The position numbers and the translations under genes are program-made. From contig CAZEDM010000010.1 in assembly GCA_964511075.1 (NCBI GenBank), positions 1 through 64,000 of the forward strand: DNA of 64,000 nt. The letters are read 5' to 3'. The number at the start of each line of letters is the position of its first letter. Within the stretch, counting starts at the first letter, position 1. Positions 1 to 8,336 of the stretch are shown piece after piece. The notes under the pieces were generated by a model, which worked only from the letters and a program-made list of their open reading frames with translations, searched no databases and was not told the origin of the DNA. The stretch is from CAZEDM01 sp964511075. GTDB lineage: Bacteria; Zixibacteria; MSB-5A5; RBG-16-43-9.

Positions 1-508
<508 letters not shown>

Positions 509-548
509 GATATTTACTCCTTTCGTTGTGTGAATTGTTGAACATTGC

Positions 549-565
549 TACTATGAATTATAGTA
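549..565. promoter_or_regulatory. candidate PerR operator upstream of katG
   Basis: Perfect inverted repeat TACTAT-N5-ATAGTA about 40 bp upstream of the katG start, in the spacer between perR and katG. It is AT-rich and of the size of a Per/Fur-family box, but matches the Bacillus Per-box consensus only partly (about 9 of 14 positions). The assignment to PerR is inferred from position. Confidence 0.45.
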
Positions 566-635
566 TATCTTTGCCCATCTAGCTAACGGTTTTCAGTAAC
601 AGATATTAATCATTATAGCCAAACGTTTTTAGATA

Positions 636-1076
636 TCAATGTTTTTTATTGCATTTATCACAGATACCCTCAAGCACAACTCTTTTGCCTAGTACGGTAA
701 ATTGTCTTTGTATATCTTCCGGGATTTTTATTCTGTCAAAAGCCTTATGCTGGAAATCTATTATGTTATTACACTTTATGCACCTGAAATGGTGATGCGG
801 CTCTGTATACGGGTCGAAACGTTTCGGCTCGCCGTATCCCTCGACCAAAGAGACAACTCCAATCCCGGCAAAGGTCAGAAGTGTCCTGCTTACCGTATCA
901 AAGGAGATGCAGGGGAAGACGTTTCTTACTTTGCCGAATATGGAGCTAACAGTGGGATGGTCTTTTGACATAATCAGTTCTTTATATATGGCAGTGCGCT
1001 GGGGAGTGATTTTTAGATTATGCTCCCGGCACCTGTGCCTGAATAAGGTCATCAAAGTAGTATAGTCTTTTCTCAT
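636..1076 (-). CDS. perR: PerR-like peroxide-sensing Fur-family repressor
   Basis: 146-aa Fur-superfamily regulator: N-terminal winged helix (about residues 1-85) and C-terminal metal-binding dimerisation domain. Aligned by eye to Bacillus PerR, all regulatory metal ligands are present: H40, D88, H94, H96 and D107. D107 sits where Fur has Glu, which favours PerR over Fur. Two CxxC pairs (C99/C102 and C139/C142) form the structural zinc site. In PerR, peroxide oxidises the regulatory histidines and releases DNA. It lies directly upstream of katG on the same strand, its expected target. No convincing Shine-Dalgarno is seen before the ATG, and a Per-box-like sequence almost abuts the start, which suggests autoregulation. 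Confidence 0.9.
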   Translation of the reverse strand: MRKDYTTLMTLFRHRCREHNLKITPQRTAIYKELIMSKDHPTVSSIFGKVRNVFPCISFDTVSRTLLTFAGIGVVSLVEGYGEPKRFDPYTEPHHHFRCIKCNNIIDFQHKAFDRIKIPEDIQRQFTVLGKRVVLEGICDKCNKKH

Positions 1077-1569
1077 CTTGTAATTATTACGAAATAGGAA
1101 CGATTACTATTTGAGTATTAAATAATTTTAAAACTTATATCAGTACAATCTTTACGCTTAAGGAGGGAAAATCAGTTTCTATACAACTAAAATTTATGGA
1201 CATTTCTAATCTTTTTGAGATAACAGATTAAGTTTGGTGGTATTGATCTCGCACTTTCCAAGCTTTTATGAGCTTCGAATTTAACTAAACTTGCCAAATG
1301 CTCGTATTAATAAAATTAGGTTGAAGGTAATAAAGTGCTGGCGTCTTTTGGCATTTGTCAGGAATTTCTCTTTTGATAGCTTTTTCGACAAGGAGCTCAG
1401 TACTTTGTTCCTGTGGATATGATTTATCCGGAGGATACACCAGCCCAGGGGTAATTTTAACTTGACTTTCAGGCTTCAATAAGTTATCTCTCGGTTTAAT
1501 AAAACCCGCAAGGGAATGCTTGTTAGTATGATCGATTTCTTGAATATCAAATCATAGAAGGAGTGGTTT
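1077..1569. other. AT-rich intergenic region between perR and the M16 operon
   Basis: Divergent spacer of 493 bp. Apart from the Per-box-like site at its left end and the strong ribosome site AAGGAG just before 1570, I see no supported gene, tRNA or terminator. A 64-codon minus-strand frame at 1285-1479 begins with TTG, lacks a ribosome site and is not called. Promoters for both flanking genes must lie here, but none stands out clearly. Confidence 0.5.
1078..1092. promoter_or_regulatory. candidate Per box abutting the perR start codon
   Basis: TTGTAATTATTACGA matches 11 of 14 defined positions of the Bacillus Per box TTATAATNATTATAA. It lies one base upstream of the perR ATG, where a bound repressor would block transcription or overlap the leader. 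Autoregulation is inferred. Confidence 0.45.
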
Positions 1570-3357
1570 ATGAAAAGATTCACTGTCTTTGCTGTCTTTC
1601 TCTGTGCGGCGGTGATGCTTGCTGCCGCTGTTCCTGCAGCTGCTCAGAATATCGATGCCAAGGAGCACTGGCTGGACAACGGAATGCAGGTTTTGATGGT
1701 TGAGCGGCACGAGGCCCCCACCATCATGGCCGCGATTTTCGCCCGGGTCGGCTCGAGCAACGAGACCACCGGCATCACCGGTATCTCCCATCTTTTCGAG
1801 CATATGATGTTCAAGGGAACCGAGACCATCGGGACCAAGGATATCAACCGCGATCTGCAGATCATGGCACAGCTTGACTCTCTGCGTGCATTGATGCGGG
1901 AAGAGGAGCGGATCATGCGGGAGGAGCTGCGCCGCGGGGGAATAGAGGATATGCACGCGCCGGAAGCCAAGACCCCGCGTTACAAAGAGATCGAAATAGT
2001 ATTTGACAGCCTGATCCTCGAACAGCGCCAGCTGATCATCAAGGACCAGCTGGATGAGCTTTACTCCAAAAACGGCGGATTTTTCCTGAACGCCTTCACC
2101 TCGGAAGATATGACCGCCTATTTCGTGCGCCTGCCCAAGAATAAAATCGAGCTGTACATGTGGCTGGAGTCTGACCGCTTCAATGATCCGGTGTTCCGGG
2201 AATTTTATTCGGAGCGGAACGTGGTGCGCGAGGAGCGCCGCCTGGGTATCGAGTCGACACCCACGGGCCTGATCGAGGAGGATTTCCTGGCGATGTTCTG
2301 GAAATCGTCCTCCTATCACTGGGATGTGATCGGCTGGCCCTCCGATGTGGAAAACATCACCCGGGAGCAGGCTAATCGATATTATGCTACCTACTATGCG
2401 CCGAATAACCTGACGATGATCCTGGTCGGAGATCTGGTGCCCGGGGAGATGATCGGGTTAGTCAAAAAGTATTTCGAGCGTATCCCGCGCGGCAAAATAA
2501 AGCCGCCGGACGTGATAACCCTGGAGGAAAAACAGTATGGGGAGAAGCGTTTGATTGCCGAGGCGGAAACCAACCCCCAGGCAGAGATCTGGTATCACAC
2601 CGTAGCCTGGAAACACCCGGATAGCTATCCTCTGGAAGTCCTTGCCGGGATTATGAGTGGCAAGACCGGCCGTTTGTATAAGAAGCTGGTGGAGGAAAAA
2701 GGCATAGCCAAGAGCACCGGCGGCGGAAGACGAATGTTTGGCGGCGACAACTTAGCAGTCAGCGCCTCACAGGATTCCAAAAAATACGCAGGGGCGTTCC
2801 AGATTTCTGCGGAGGGGGTCTCTGGTGTGAAAGCCGGGCAACTGGAAGAGGCGATGTACGAGGTAATCGAGGATCTGAAGAATAACCCGGTTCCCCAGGA
2901 GGAGCTGCAGAAAGTAAAGAACCAGCTGCGCGTGCAGACAATCCGCTTTATGGACATTATGTCCGGAATTGGTATCCTCTTTTATCTGGGCCAGAATGCT
3001 GCATTGGGCGACTGGACCGAGGCTAACAACAATCCCAAGATGTGCGACCTGGTGACGGCGGAGGATGTGCAGCGCGTAGCCAACAAGTATCTGACAGATG
3101 ACCAGCGGGATGTATTGATAATAAACACCAAAGCCGGCCCTGAGGAAAAGGGGGAAGGCGGTGAAGACCCGCGGTTCGCCCAGGCACTCCAGATGATCAA
3201 ATCGACGACCGATGCTGCCCGGCTTGAGCAGATGATCGGCATGTTCTCCACGCAGATGGACCAGGTGGAGGATCCCCAGGAGAAGGCGCAGATGGAGAAA
3301 CTGCTGAAGGCTGCCAACGAACGCCTTAAAGAGCTCAAAGCCGCCGAGAACAAGTAA
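1570..3357 (+). CDS. M16 zinc metallopeptidase, catalytic subunit, secreted
   Basis: 595-aa insulinase/pitrilysin-family peptidase with a signal peptide (about residues 1-25, ending AAAQ). The inverted zinc motif HLFEH gives H74, E77 and H78, and the third ligand is probably E221 in VVREER, so the active site looks complete. A charged helical insertion (about residues 100-160) separates the motif from the third ligand and is longer than usual. The second M16 half (about residues 300-500) follows, then a charged coiled-coil-like tail. AAGGAG precedes the ATG. It is followed 25 bp later by a second M16 gene without the zinc motif, so the two probably form an active/inactive heterodimer in the periplasm. 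Substrate unknown. Confidence 0.93.
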   Translation: MKRFTVFAVFLCAAVMLAAAVPAAAQNIDAKEHWLDNGMQVLMVERHEAPTIMAAIFARVGSSNETTGITGISHLFEHMMFKGTETIGTKDINRDLQIMAQLDSLRALMREEERIMREELRRGGIEDMHAPEAKTPRYKEIEIVFDSLILEQRQLIIKDQLDELYSKNGGFFLNAFTSEDMTAYFVRLPKNKIELYMWLESDRFNDPVFREFYSERNVVREERRLGIESTPTGLIEEDFLAMFWKSSSYHWDVIGWPSDVENITREQANRYYATYYAPNNLTMILVGDLVPGEMIGLVKKYFERIPRGKIKPPDVITLEEKQYGEKRLIAEAETNPQAEIWYHTVAWKHPDSYPLEVLAGIMSGKTGRLYKKLVEEKGIAKSTGGGRRMFGGDNLAVSASQDSKKYAGAFQISAEGVSGVKAGQLEEAMYEVIEDLKNNPVPQEELQKVKNQLRVQTIRFMDIMSGIGILFYLGQNAALGDWTEANNNPKMCDLVTAEDVQRVANKYLTDDQRDVLIINTKAGPEEKGEGGEDPRFAQALQMIKSTTDAARLEQMIGMFSTQMDQVEDPQEKAQMEKLLKAANERLKELKAAENK

Positions 3358-3382
3358 GATATACTCCGAAGGAGGAGAGAAG

Positions 3383-4891
3383 ATGAGAAGATTATCCATT
3401 TCACTATTCAGCCGTCTGGTGAGGCTTTTAATGATTCCGGCATTGACCTTCGTGCTGGTTTATGCCTGGGTTGCCCAGGCAGATGAGATCGTTGATCATC
3501 CTGACAAGTTGAAATTCAAGGAGCTGAAATATCAGCCGCCCAAGCCGGATGGTTACCGGCACAAACTGAAATGCGGTGCTACAGCCTATATCGCGGAGAA
3601 TCACGAGGTTCCCACGTTCGAGTTGAGAGTTCTGGTCCGCACCGGCTCGATGTACGAGCCGGTAGAAAAAGCCGGGTTAGCGGATATGACCGGCTACCTG
3701 ATGCGCAACGGGGGAGTACAGGGGATGACCCCCAAAGAGTTCGACGAGCGTCTGGCCATGCTGGCCGGGGAGATCTCCGTAAATATAGGTGGTTCGCAGG
3801 GTACTGCCAGTCTTTTCTGCCTGTCCAAGGACATAGACCAGGGGGTGGAGCTGTTCAGTAAGGTCCTGCGCACTCCGGTCTTCGACCAGGAGGTTCTGGA
3901 TCGCTACCGCGCGGATGTTCTCTCGGAGATGGAGCAACGCAATGCCTCTACCTCCAGCATTGAATCCCGCGAGTGGCAGTTTCTGATGTACGGTAGCCAC
4001 CCCTGTACCATTCCATACCGCCGCACGGAACAATCCGTCAATTCCATCACCCGGGAAGACCTGATCGCTTTTCATAAGAAATATTTTTTCCCCAAGAGCT
4101 TCATATTCGCTGTCTCCGGGGATTTCAAGACCGGCGAGATCCTGGCCAAGCTGAATAACATGCTCAGCGGATGGCCCGATCAGCAGTTGAACCTGCCCGC
4201 GATTCCCGACCAGGTCCCGGACCCGCAGCCCGGGGTGTATATGATCAAGAAAGAGGATGTCAACCAGTCGCGCATCCGCGTGGGACACATAGGGGTCAAG
4301 CGGGATATACCCGATCAGTATGCCCTTATGGTGATGAACGACATTCTGGGCGGGGGCGGTTTCACCTCGCGTATAATGCGCCGGGTACGCTCGGATGAGG
4401 GGCTGGCTTACAACACCGGCAGCGCCTTCGAGCGTCCGGTTTTATACCCCGGCACCTTCCGGGCATGGTTCCAGACCAAACACGCCACCGCAGCCTTTGG
4501 CACCAGGCTTATAGTAGATGAGATCGAGCGCATCCGCACCGAGAAATGCGAGGAAGAGACCGTGGAGAATTCCAAAGCCAGCTTCATCAGCAATCTGGTC
4601 AATCCCTTCAGCAACAAAAACAACATAGTCAACACCTTCGCGGATGACGAATACACCGGCCGGCCGGATGATTACTGGCAGAACTACACGAGTAATATGG
4701 AAGCCGTAACGCCGGATGCCGTGCTGGCAGTTGCGCAGAAATACCTGCATCCGGATAAACTGGTGTTTCTGGTTGTGGGTGATCCGGAAGCCGTGCTCGA
4801 GGGGTCGGACAAACACAGCGAGAGTTTTTCCGATTTCGGCAAAATCACCATCCTGCCCCTGCGCGACCCGATGACCCTGGAGATCAAGTAG
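3383..4891 (+). CDS. M16-family peptidase-like protein, catalytically inactive partner
   Basis: 502-aa M16 protein with a hydrophobic N-terminal export signal (about residues 10-33). The region aligning with HxxEH reads GLADMTGYLM, so the zinc ligands and catalytic Glu are absent. The rest of the fold is conserved, including the C-terminal half with the Arg/Tyr segment (RRVRSDEGLAYNTGS) that contributes to substrate binding in M16 pairs. A ribosome site GGAGGAGAG lies 7 bases before the ATG. Directly downstream of the active M16 gene and ending at a terminator, so the two form a bicistronic unit. Active plus dead M16 subunits are a known arrangement (as in mitochondrial processing peptidase). 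Confidence 0.92.
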   Translation: MRRLSISLFSRLVRLLMIPALTFVLVYAWVAQADEIVDHPDKLKFKELKYQPPKPDGYRHKLKCGATAYIAENHEVPTFELRVLVRTGSMYEPVEKAGLADMTGYLMRNGGVQGMTPKEFDERLAMLAGEISVNIGGSQGTASLFCLSKDIDQGVELFSKVLRTPVFDQEVLDRYRADVLSEMEQRNASTSSIESREWQFLMYGSHPCTIPYRRTEQSVNSITREDLIAFHKKYFFPKSFIFAVSGDFKTGEILAKLNNMLSGWPDQQLNLPAIPDQVPDPQPGVYMIKKEDVNQSRIRVGHIGVKRDIPDQYALMVMNDILGGGGFTSRIMRRVRSDEGLAYNTGSAFERPVLYPGTFRAWFQTKHATAAFGTRLIVDEIERIRTEKCEEETVENSKASFISNLVNPFSNKNNIVNTFADDEYTGRPDDYWQNYTSNMEAVTPDAVLAVAQKYLHPDKLVFLVVGDPEAVLEGSDKHSESFSDFGKITILPLRDPMTLEIK

Positions 4892-4921
4892 CGGCAACCT
4901 CAAAATATAAGATATGACAAG

Positions 4922-4946
4922 GCCCTCATTTCTGCGAGGGCTTTTT
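4922..4946 (+). terminator. rho-independent terminator of the M16 operon
   Basis: GCCCTC stem, 8-base loop, GAGGGC, then five T. It begins 31 bp after the stop of the second M16 gene. The outer sequences TGACAA and TTGTCA also pair, giving a longer and partly bidirectional structure. Confidence 0.85.
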
Positions 4947-4963
4947 GTCATGAGTCAGCTTGG

Positions 4964-4992
4964 AGGTCAGGAGTACAGAACCCTTGTTTAAC
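4964..4992 (+). repeat. hairpin repeat copy a (degenerate)
   Basis: Degenerate copy of the GGTCAGGAG...TTGTTTA repeat found six times between 4.9 and 9.74 kb. The right arm of the hairpin is lost here; the left arm GGTCAGGAG and the CTTGTTTA tail remain. Confidence 0.5.
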
Positions 4993-5070
4993 TCAACATC
5001 TTAATCCCCCACTTTCCGATGGAAGCAGTAAGAGTGGGTATAAGGATGAGTTCAAATAAAATCTTTAACT

Positions 5071-5113
5071 GGTGAGGAACCTTTTACTCCTGCCTTCCTT
5101 ACTTTTGTTTATC
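5071..5113 (+). repeat. hairpin repeat copy b
   Basis: GGTGAGGAACCTTTTACTCC followed by a spacer and TTACTTTTGTTTATC. Same layout and orientation as the other copies, with mutated arms. It runs into the stop codon of the small gene at 5113-5283. Confidence 0.55.
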
Positions 5114-5283
5114 TACATTTTTAGTAACTCGAGCACCTTGTACATCAGCACCGCTGGCCAGAAAAGGGCTTTGAGGATGCCGAGCACTCCAGCCCAGAAG
5201 GTGGCTGCGTGCTGGAGGTAATAGATCACACCGCCGATGAAAGCCATCCCGTAGATGCCGCCTGAAATACCTTTGTCCTTCAT
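5113..5283 (-). CDS. small hydrophobic membrane protein, 56 aa
   Basis: Hand-translated gene below the usual length cutoff. It encodes 56 residues: MKDKGISGGIYGMAFIGGVI, then a Tyr/His/Trp-containing stretch, a second hydrophobic segment around GVLGILKALFWPAVLMYKVL, and a short ELLKM tail. Two hydrophobic segments suggest a small inner-membrane protein. AAAGGAG lies 7 bases before the ATG, an excellent start. From memory, very similar uncharacterised small proteins (GIYGMAFIG, HATTFW, WPA motifs) occur in many bacteria; no function is known to me. It stands alone downstream of cysteine synthase on the same strand, separated by a cluster of tiny hairpins. Confidence 0.8.
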   Translation of the reverse strand: MKDKGISGGIYGMAFIGGVIYYLQHAATFWAGVLGILKALFWPAVLMYKVLELLKM

Positions 5284-5300
5284 TCCTTTACTCCTTTTAT

Positions 5301-5403
5301 GTGGCTAAAGCCACTTTGGTAATATTTTTTCCTGTCAGTTCGCTGAAGCGAACTGCAATTGATTTTCTGGTTTTTGTCTATTCCAGTTGCTTTTAAGCAA
5401 CTG
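5301..5403. repeat. cluster of three tiny-loop hairpins
   Basis: Three perfect inverted repeats with two-base loops: GTGGCT-AA-AGCCAC (5301-5314), CAGTTCGCT-GA-AGCGAACTG (5336-5355) and CAGTTGCTT-TT-AAGCAACTG (5384-5403). The second and third share the frame CAGTT-GCT, with compensating arm changes. They lie between cysteine synthase and the 56-aa gene and may act as REP-like elements or mRNA 3'-end stabilisers. Confidence 0.75.
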
Positions 5404-5424
5404 ATAAACCCTGACCAACGTTTC

Positions 5425-6348
5425 TTATCTGCTCCGGTACACATCGGTGCTCAAGTACTTAAGGCCAGAGTCGGCCATCAGCGTAACCACCTTTGCATCC
5501 GGTCCCAGCCGCTCTGCCACTTGAATCGTGGCGAGGACATTCGCTCCGGAAGACGTCCCGGCGAAGAGGGCCTCCTCCCGCGCGATGCGTCTCGCCATCT
5601 CCTTGGCGTCGTCCGTTTTGACGGGCAGGATATCGTCCACCAGAGTCGGTTCCCACAGCGGAGGGATGTAGCCGATCCCAACTCCTTCGATCTTGTGAGG
5701 ACCTGCCTGACCTCCCAGCAACACCGAGGACTCTGCGGGTTCGACGGCGATTATCTTGATGCCCGGTTTGTGTCGCTTCAGCACAGTGGCGACTCCACGC
5801 AAAGAAGCCGCGGTACCCACGCAGTGAACGAAAGCGTCGACCTTCCCCCTGGTTTGATTCCAGATCTCCTCGCCCAGCGAGTAGTAGCCGGCGATGCTGT
5901 CGTGGTTGTTGAGCTGGTCGGTCCAGTAGGTGTGAGGTTCCTGGCTCAACCCACGGGCAGCCTCGATCATGTCCAGGATCAGCTTCTTGGTGGTGAGGCC
6001 TCCCTGGCTGGGGACGAGCGTCAGCTCGGCACCCAGCGCCGCCATGTGATCCAGCTTCTCCTGGCTGAACACATCGGAGCTGACGATGCGGAGACGGTAG
6101 CCTTTGGCGGCGCAGACCAGTGCAAGCGAGGCCCCCGTGCTGCCACCCGTGTACTCGACGACGGTGTCTCCGGGCTTCAGTCGACCGTCCTCCTCCGCCC
6201 GCGATATCGCGGCTTGTGCCATCCGGTCTTTCATACTACCAGTCGGATTTTCCCATTCAAGCTTCACCAAGATATCCGCACAATTGGGCGGGACGACCTT
6301 GCTAAGTCTAACCAGGGATGTGTTTCCAATGGTACGCAGAATGTCCAT
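5425..6348 (-). CDS. PLP-dependent cysteine synthase-family protein
   Basis: 307-aa fold-type II PLP enzyme of the O-acetylserine sulfhydrylase / cystathionine beta-synthase family, expected to make cysteine (or an S-substituted cysteine) from an activated serine. K40 in NPTGSMKDR is the Schiff-base lysine. The substrate loop reads TGGSTG instead of CysK's TSGNTG, and the PLP phosphate loop reads GTAAS instead of GTGGT. Both point to a divergent paralogue rather than canonical CysK, so the exact substrate is uncertain. Near full family length, lacking the CysE-binding features I would look for. GGAGGACT precedes the ATG by about 7 bases. No cysE or sulfate genes are nearby, and hairpin repeats flank it on both sides. 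Confidence 0.88.
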   Translation of the reverse strand: MDILRTIGNTSLVRLSKVVPPNCADILVKLEWENPTGSMKDRMAQAAISRAEEDGRLKPGDTVVEYTGGSTGASLALVCAAKGYRLRIVSSDVFSQEKLDHMAALGAELTLVPSQGGLTTKKLILDMIEAARGLSQEPHTYWTDQLNNHDSIAGYYSLGEEIWNQTRGKVDAFVHCVGTAASLRGVATVLKRHKPGIKIIAVEPAESSVLLGGQAGPHKIEGVGIGYIPPLWEPTLVDDILPVKTDDAKEMARRIAREEALFAGTSSGANVLATIQVAERLGPDAKVVTLMADSGLKYLSTDVYRSR

Positions 6349-6366
6349 AAGTTGAGTCCTCCTGAG

Positions 6367-6397
6367 TTGGTAGACAGGAGCCTTGTGCTCCTAACTG
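6367..6397 (+). repeat. hairpin repeat copy c
   Basis: GGTAGACAGGAGCCTTGTGC followed by TCCTAACTG. AGGAGC (6376-6381) pairs with GCTCCT (6387-6392). Same orientation as the other copies. It lies between cysteine synthase and the membrane-anchored gene ending at 6418. Confidence 0.65.
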
Positions 6398-6417
6398 ATG
6401 TAGACTTTAAAAAATAG

Positions 6418-7116
6418 TTATTTTCCATCCGGTTTAGGATATTCCATTTTTTCGATAGTCATACCAAATTCCTTGTTAAATTTCCTTGCCTTTTTCAGAT
6501 CCACTTCAGGAATCTTAAGTACCTTTGAATGATACTTCCCAAATGCATCTTTCACACGGACTTTAATTTTTACATTTTCCTGCAAAATTCTTGGACGCAA
6601 ACCGCCAGAACTTTCAAACTGCTCGAAATATGCTATTCCACTAGTAATTCTTCCAACGTCTAGAAATGATGTGATTTCGTTTGCCATCAAAAAATTTTTT
6701 TGGGTTAGGAATGGATATATTTTAAGATCACCATGTCCCATATCCACACAGAAATCTCTAAGAGAAGTTGTCTGTTTAATCCAGTACCATAAAAATGTAT
6801 ACTTGAAAGTATAATTGTGAGTTCCAACCTCTATACTATCAATACTCGACGAAGCAGAACCTCTGTTTGTAATCTTTAAATATAGAACAATTGCTGTACG
6901 ATGGGTTTTATAACCGTTTCGTTCTCGTCCTGTATCGAATGTACAACAAAATGTCGGTTGATCAACTATATCAATAATGAACTTAGGACGGTTTCTCAGC
7001 ACTCGAAAAATACCGCTTAACCATCCAAATAAAAGAAACGCAATGAAAATTAGCAATGACAAAAAACCTGCATTTTCATTACACCATTTTATCAATCGAT
7101 TCAAGGCATCTGCCAT
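6418..7116 (-). CDS. membrane-anchored protein of unknown function
   Basis: 232 residues from the ATG at 7114-7116, which has AAAGGT 6-7 bases upstream. An upstream in-frame ATG at 7158 would add 14 residues encoded by a hairpin repeat and is less likely. One strong transmembrane segment near the N-terminus (roughly residues 13-35), then a soluble, beta-rich region with the segment VLYLKITNRGSASSSIDSIE, typical of Ig-like folds in unknown membrane proteins. No catalytic motif seen. AT-rich relative to the katG/M16 genes nearby. It sits downstream of a HEPN-like gene on the same strand with a repeat between them; shared transfer or function is possible but unproven. Confidence 0.7.
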   Translation of the reverse strand: MADALNRLIKWCNENAGFLSLLIFIAFLLFGWLSGIFRVLRNRPKFIIDIVDQPTFCCTFDTGRERNGYKTHRTAIVLYLKITNRGSASSSIDSIEVGTHNYTFKYTFLWYWIKQTTSLRDFCVDMGHGDLKIYPFLTQKNFLMANEITSFLDVGRITSGIAYFEQFESSGGLRPRILQENVKIKVRVKDAFGKYHSKVLKIPEVDLKKARKFNKEFGMTIEKMEYPKPDGK

Positions 7117-7132
7117 TTTTGTACCTTTATGT

Positions 7133-7162
7133 TGTATCAGGACCTGTTCCTGACACATTTTG
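7133..7162 (+). repeat. hairpin repeat copy d
   Basis: TGTATCAGGACCTGTTCCTG then ACACATTTTG. TCAGGA (7137-7142) pairs with TCCTGA (7148-7153). It occupies the spacer between the two accessory genes and creates a spurious upstream ATG for the gene at 6418-7116. Confidence 0.65.
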
Positions 7163-7170
7163 ATTTCAAA

Positions 7171-8220
7171 TCATGTATCGAAGTCATTTGCAATTGTGAA
7201 TATTGATGAAACTGCTCCCTTAGCAATAGCCTTGGATATTGCCGATTTTTGGCTCTCTTCCTTCTCTAAATGAACTAGATTTCTAAAATGTCTCAGAGAA
7301 TCTGATAAACGACTTATTGCTGATTTCAGAATTCCTTTACTTTCACAAGCTTTTACATACTCTTCGAATGTGTTTTTCGACGGTTTTACATTCTTACTTT
7401 TTAAATACAGTCTTAATAGTTCCTCAATAACACCTCCAGCGAGGATAATTGCTGGTTTATAAAAACCATTTTTTGCTAGTATATAGGCTTGCTCAACATC
7501 TCGAAAAATCACTTTTCTTTTGTATTTATCAGTTACGAAATTTATTTTTCTGCTGAAGTTTCGCTTGCTAATATCGAAATCATTATGAATATCATTCCAA
7601 ATCTCTGAAACTTCCTTATTCTTTTCAAGAGACTGTCGAGTAAGTGAAGATTTGTTTTGGTTAGACATCTTGTTGTTGACATTCGAAGAGGACGTTTGGC
7701 TTATAAAAAATTCTTCCATTGATTGTTCTAAACTTTCAAATTTTAGGAAAGCATCGTAAGCCGAGTCGTTTTGTTGGAAACCAGCCTCAGAATAGCCGTG
7801 ACCTAAGTTTGTATTCAAACCTGTAACAGAACCGAAAAAACCATATAGATCAAATATTAACATTAATGTAATTTCAGCCTCTCTTTGTGTTATGTCAGCC
7901 AAGTTGGCTATTTCGTGAGCATTTATTCTGCTGATCCCGGGATTCTTAATGATTAGATCTCTTATGATTTCAATAGTTTTTGAGACATGATTGAAGAGTG
8001 CATTATTGGGATCAACATACCATAGGCCAATAAGAGTAAGACGATTATCGCGGACTAATCTACAATCAATTTTTGCTGGTTCAAAATGCTTTGGAAGATT
8101 ATTCCACAGCTTAGCCTTTAAAGACTTTAAGTCAACCTTCGAGAAATTTAGCTTCAGTATTTCACTGAGCCATAATTTTTCAATTGCCGATAGTTTCGCC
8201 TGTTTGAATGTATACTCCAT
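7171..8220 (-). CDS. HEPN-like C-terminal domain protein, unknown function
   Basis: 349 aa. The N-terminal third includes a predicted winged-helix-like segment (around ISRINAHEIANLADITQREA). A polar, Ser/Asn-rich linker follows (about residues 165-205). The C-terminal part (about residues 230-349) is all-helical with AGGVIEELLRLYLKS and RHFRNLVHLEKE. The latter fits the HEPN Rx4-6H pattern (R..R-N-L-V-H) and resembles DUF4145/HEPN-type domains seen in defence-associated and uncharacterised proteins. RNase activity is possible but not shown. Strongly AT-rich, bracketed by repeat copies d and e, and next to a cassette insertion, all of which suggest acquired DNA. Confidence 0.7.
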   Translation of the reverse strand: MEYTFKQAKLSAIEKLWLSEILKLNFSKVDLKSLKAKLWNNLPKHFEPAKIDCRLVRDNRLTLIGLWYVDPNNALFNHVSKTIEIIRDLIIKNPGISRINAHEIANLADITQREAEITLMLIFDLYGFFGSVTGLNTNLGHGYSEAGFQQNDSAYDAFLKFESLEQSMEEFFISQTSSSNVNNKMSNQNKSSLTRQSLEKNKEVSEIWNDIHNDFDISKRNFSRKINFVTDKYKRKVIFRDVEQAYILAKNGFYKPAIILAGGVIEELLRLYLKSKNVKPSKNTFEEYVKACESKGILKSAISRLSDSLRHFRNLVHLEKEESQKSAISKAIAKGAVSSIFTIANDFDT

Positions 8221-8261
8221 GATTCAATTCAAGTTCTTTGACTTTATGTCAGAACATAGGC

Positions 8262-8329
8262 TTGTAGATCAGGAGCCTCGTACTCCTGACACTTTTGTTT
8301 GTCAGATGTGAAGGGCACCTGTTCTACAA
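8262..8329. repeat. hairpin repeat copy e with intact terminal inverted repeats
   Basis: The best-preserved copy. Terminal inverted repeats TTGTAGA (8262-8268) and TCTACAA (8323-8329) enclose the hairpin TCAGGAG-CCTCGTA-CTCCTGA (8269-8289), a T-rich spacer CACTTTTGTTTG and a second weaker half. This GTAG...CTAC layout links it to the elements at 27.8 and 55.1 kb. Confidence 0.7.
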
Positions 8330-8336
8330 ACGTTTG

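Noticed and set aside
1285..1479. 64-codon minus-strand frame in the perR/M16 spacer
   Set aside because: Starts with TTG, has no ribosome site, and shows no recognisable domain or signal; the spacer is simply AT-rich.
1552..2319. 255-codon minus-strand frame opposite the M16 peptidase
   Set aside because: Antisense shadow of a full-length M16 gene with complete zinc motif and ribosome site.
5359..6417. 352-codon plus-strand frame opposite cysteine synthase
   Set aside because: It is an antisense shadow of a clear PLP enzyme with intact motifs; it crosses two hairpin repeats and has no family features.
7117..7158. Upstream ATG extending the membrane-anchored gene by 14 codons
   Set aside because: The extra codons lie in hairpin repeat d, and the downstream ATG at 7114-7116 has a ribosome site at the right distance.
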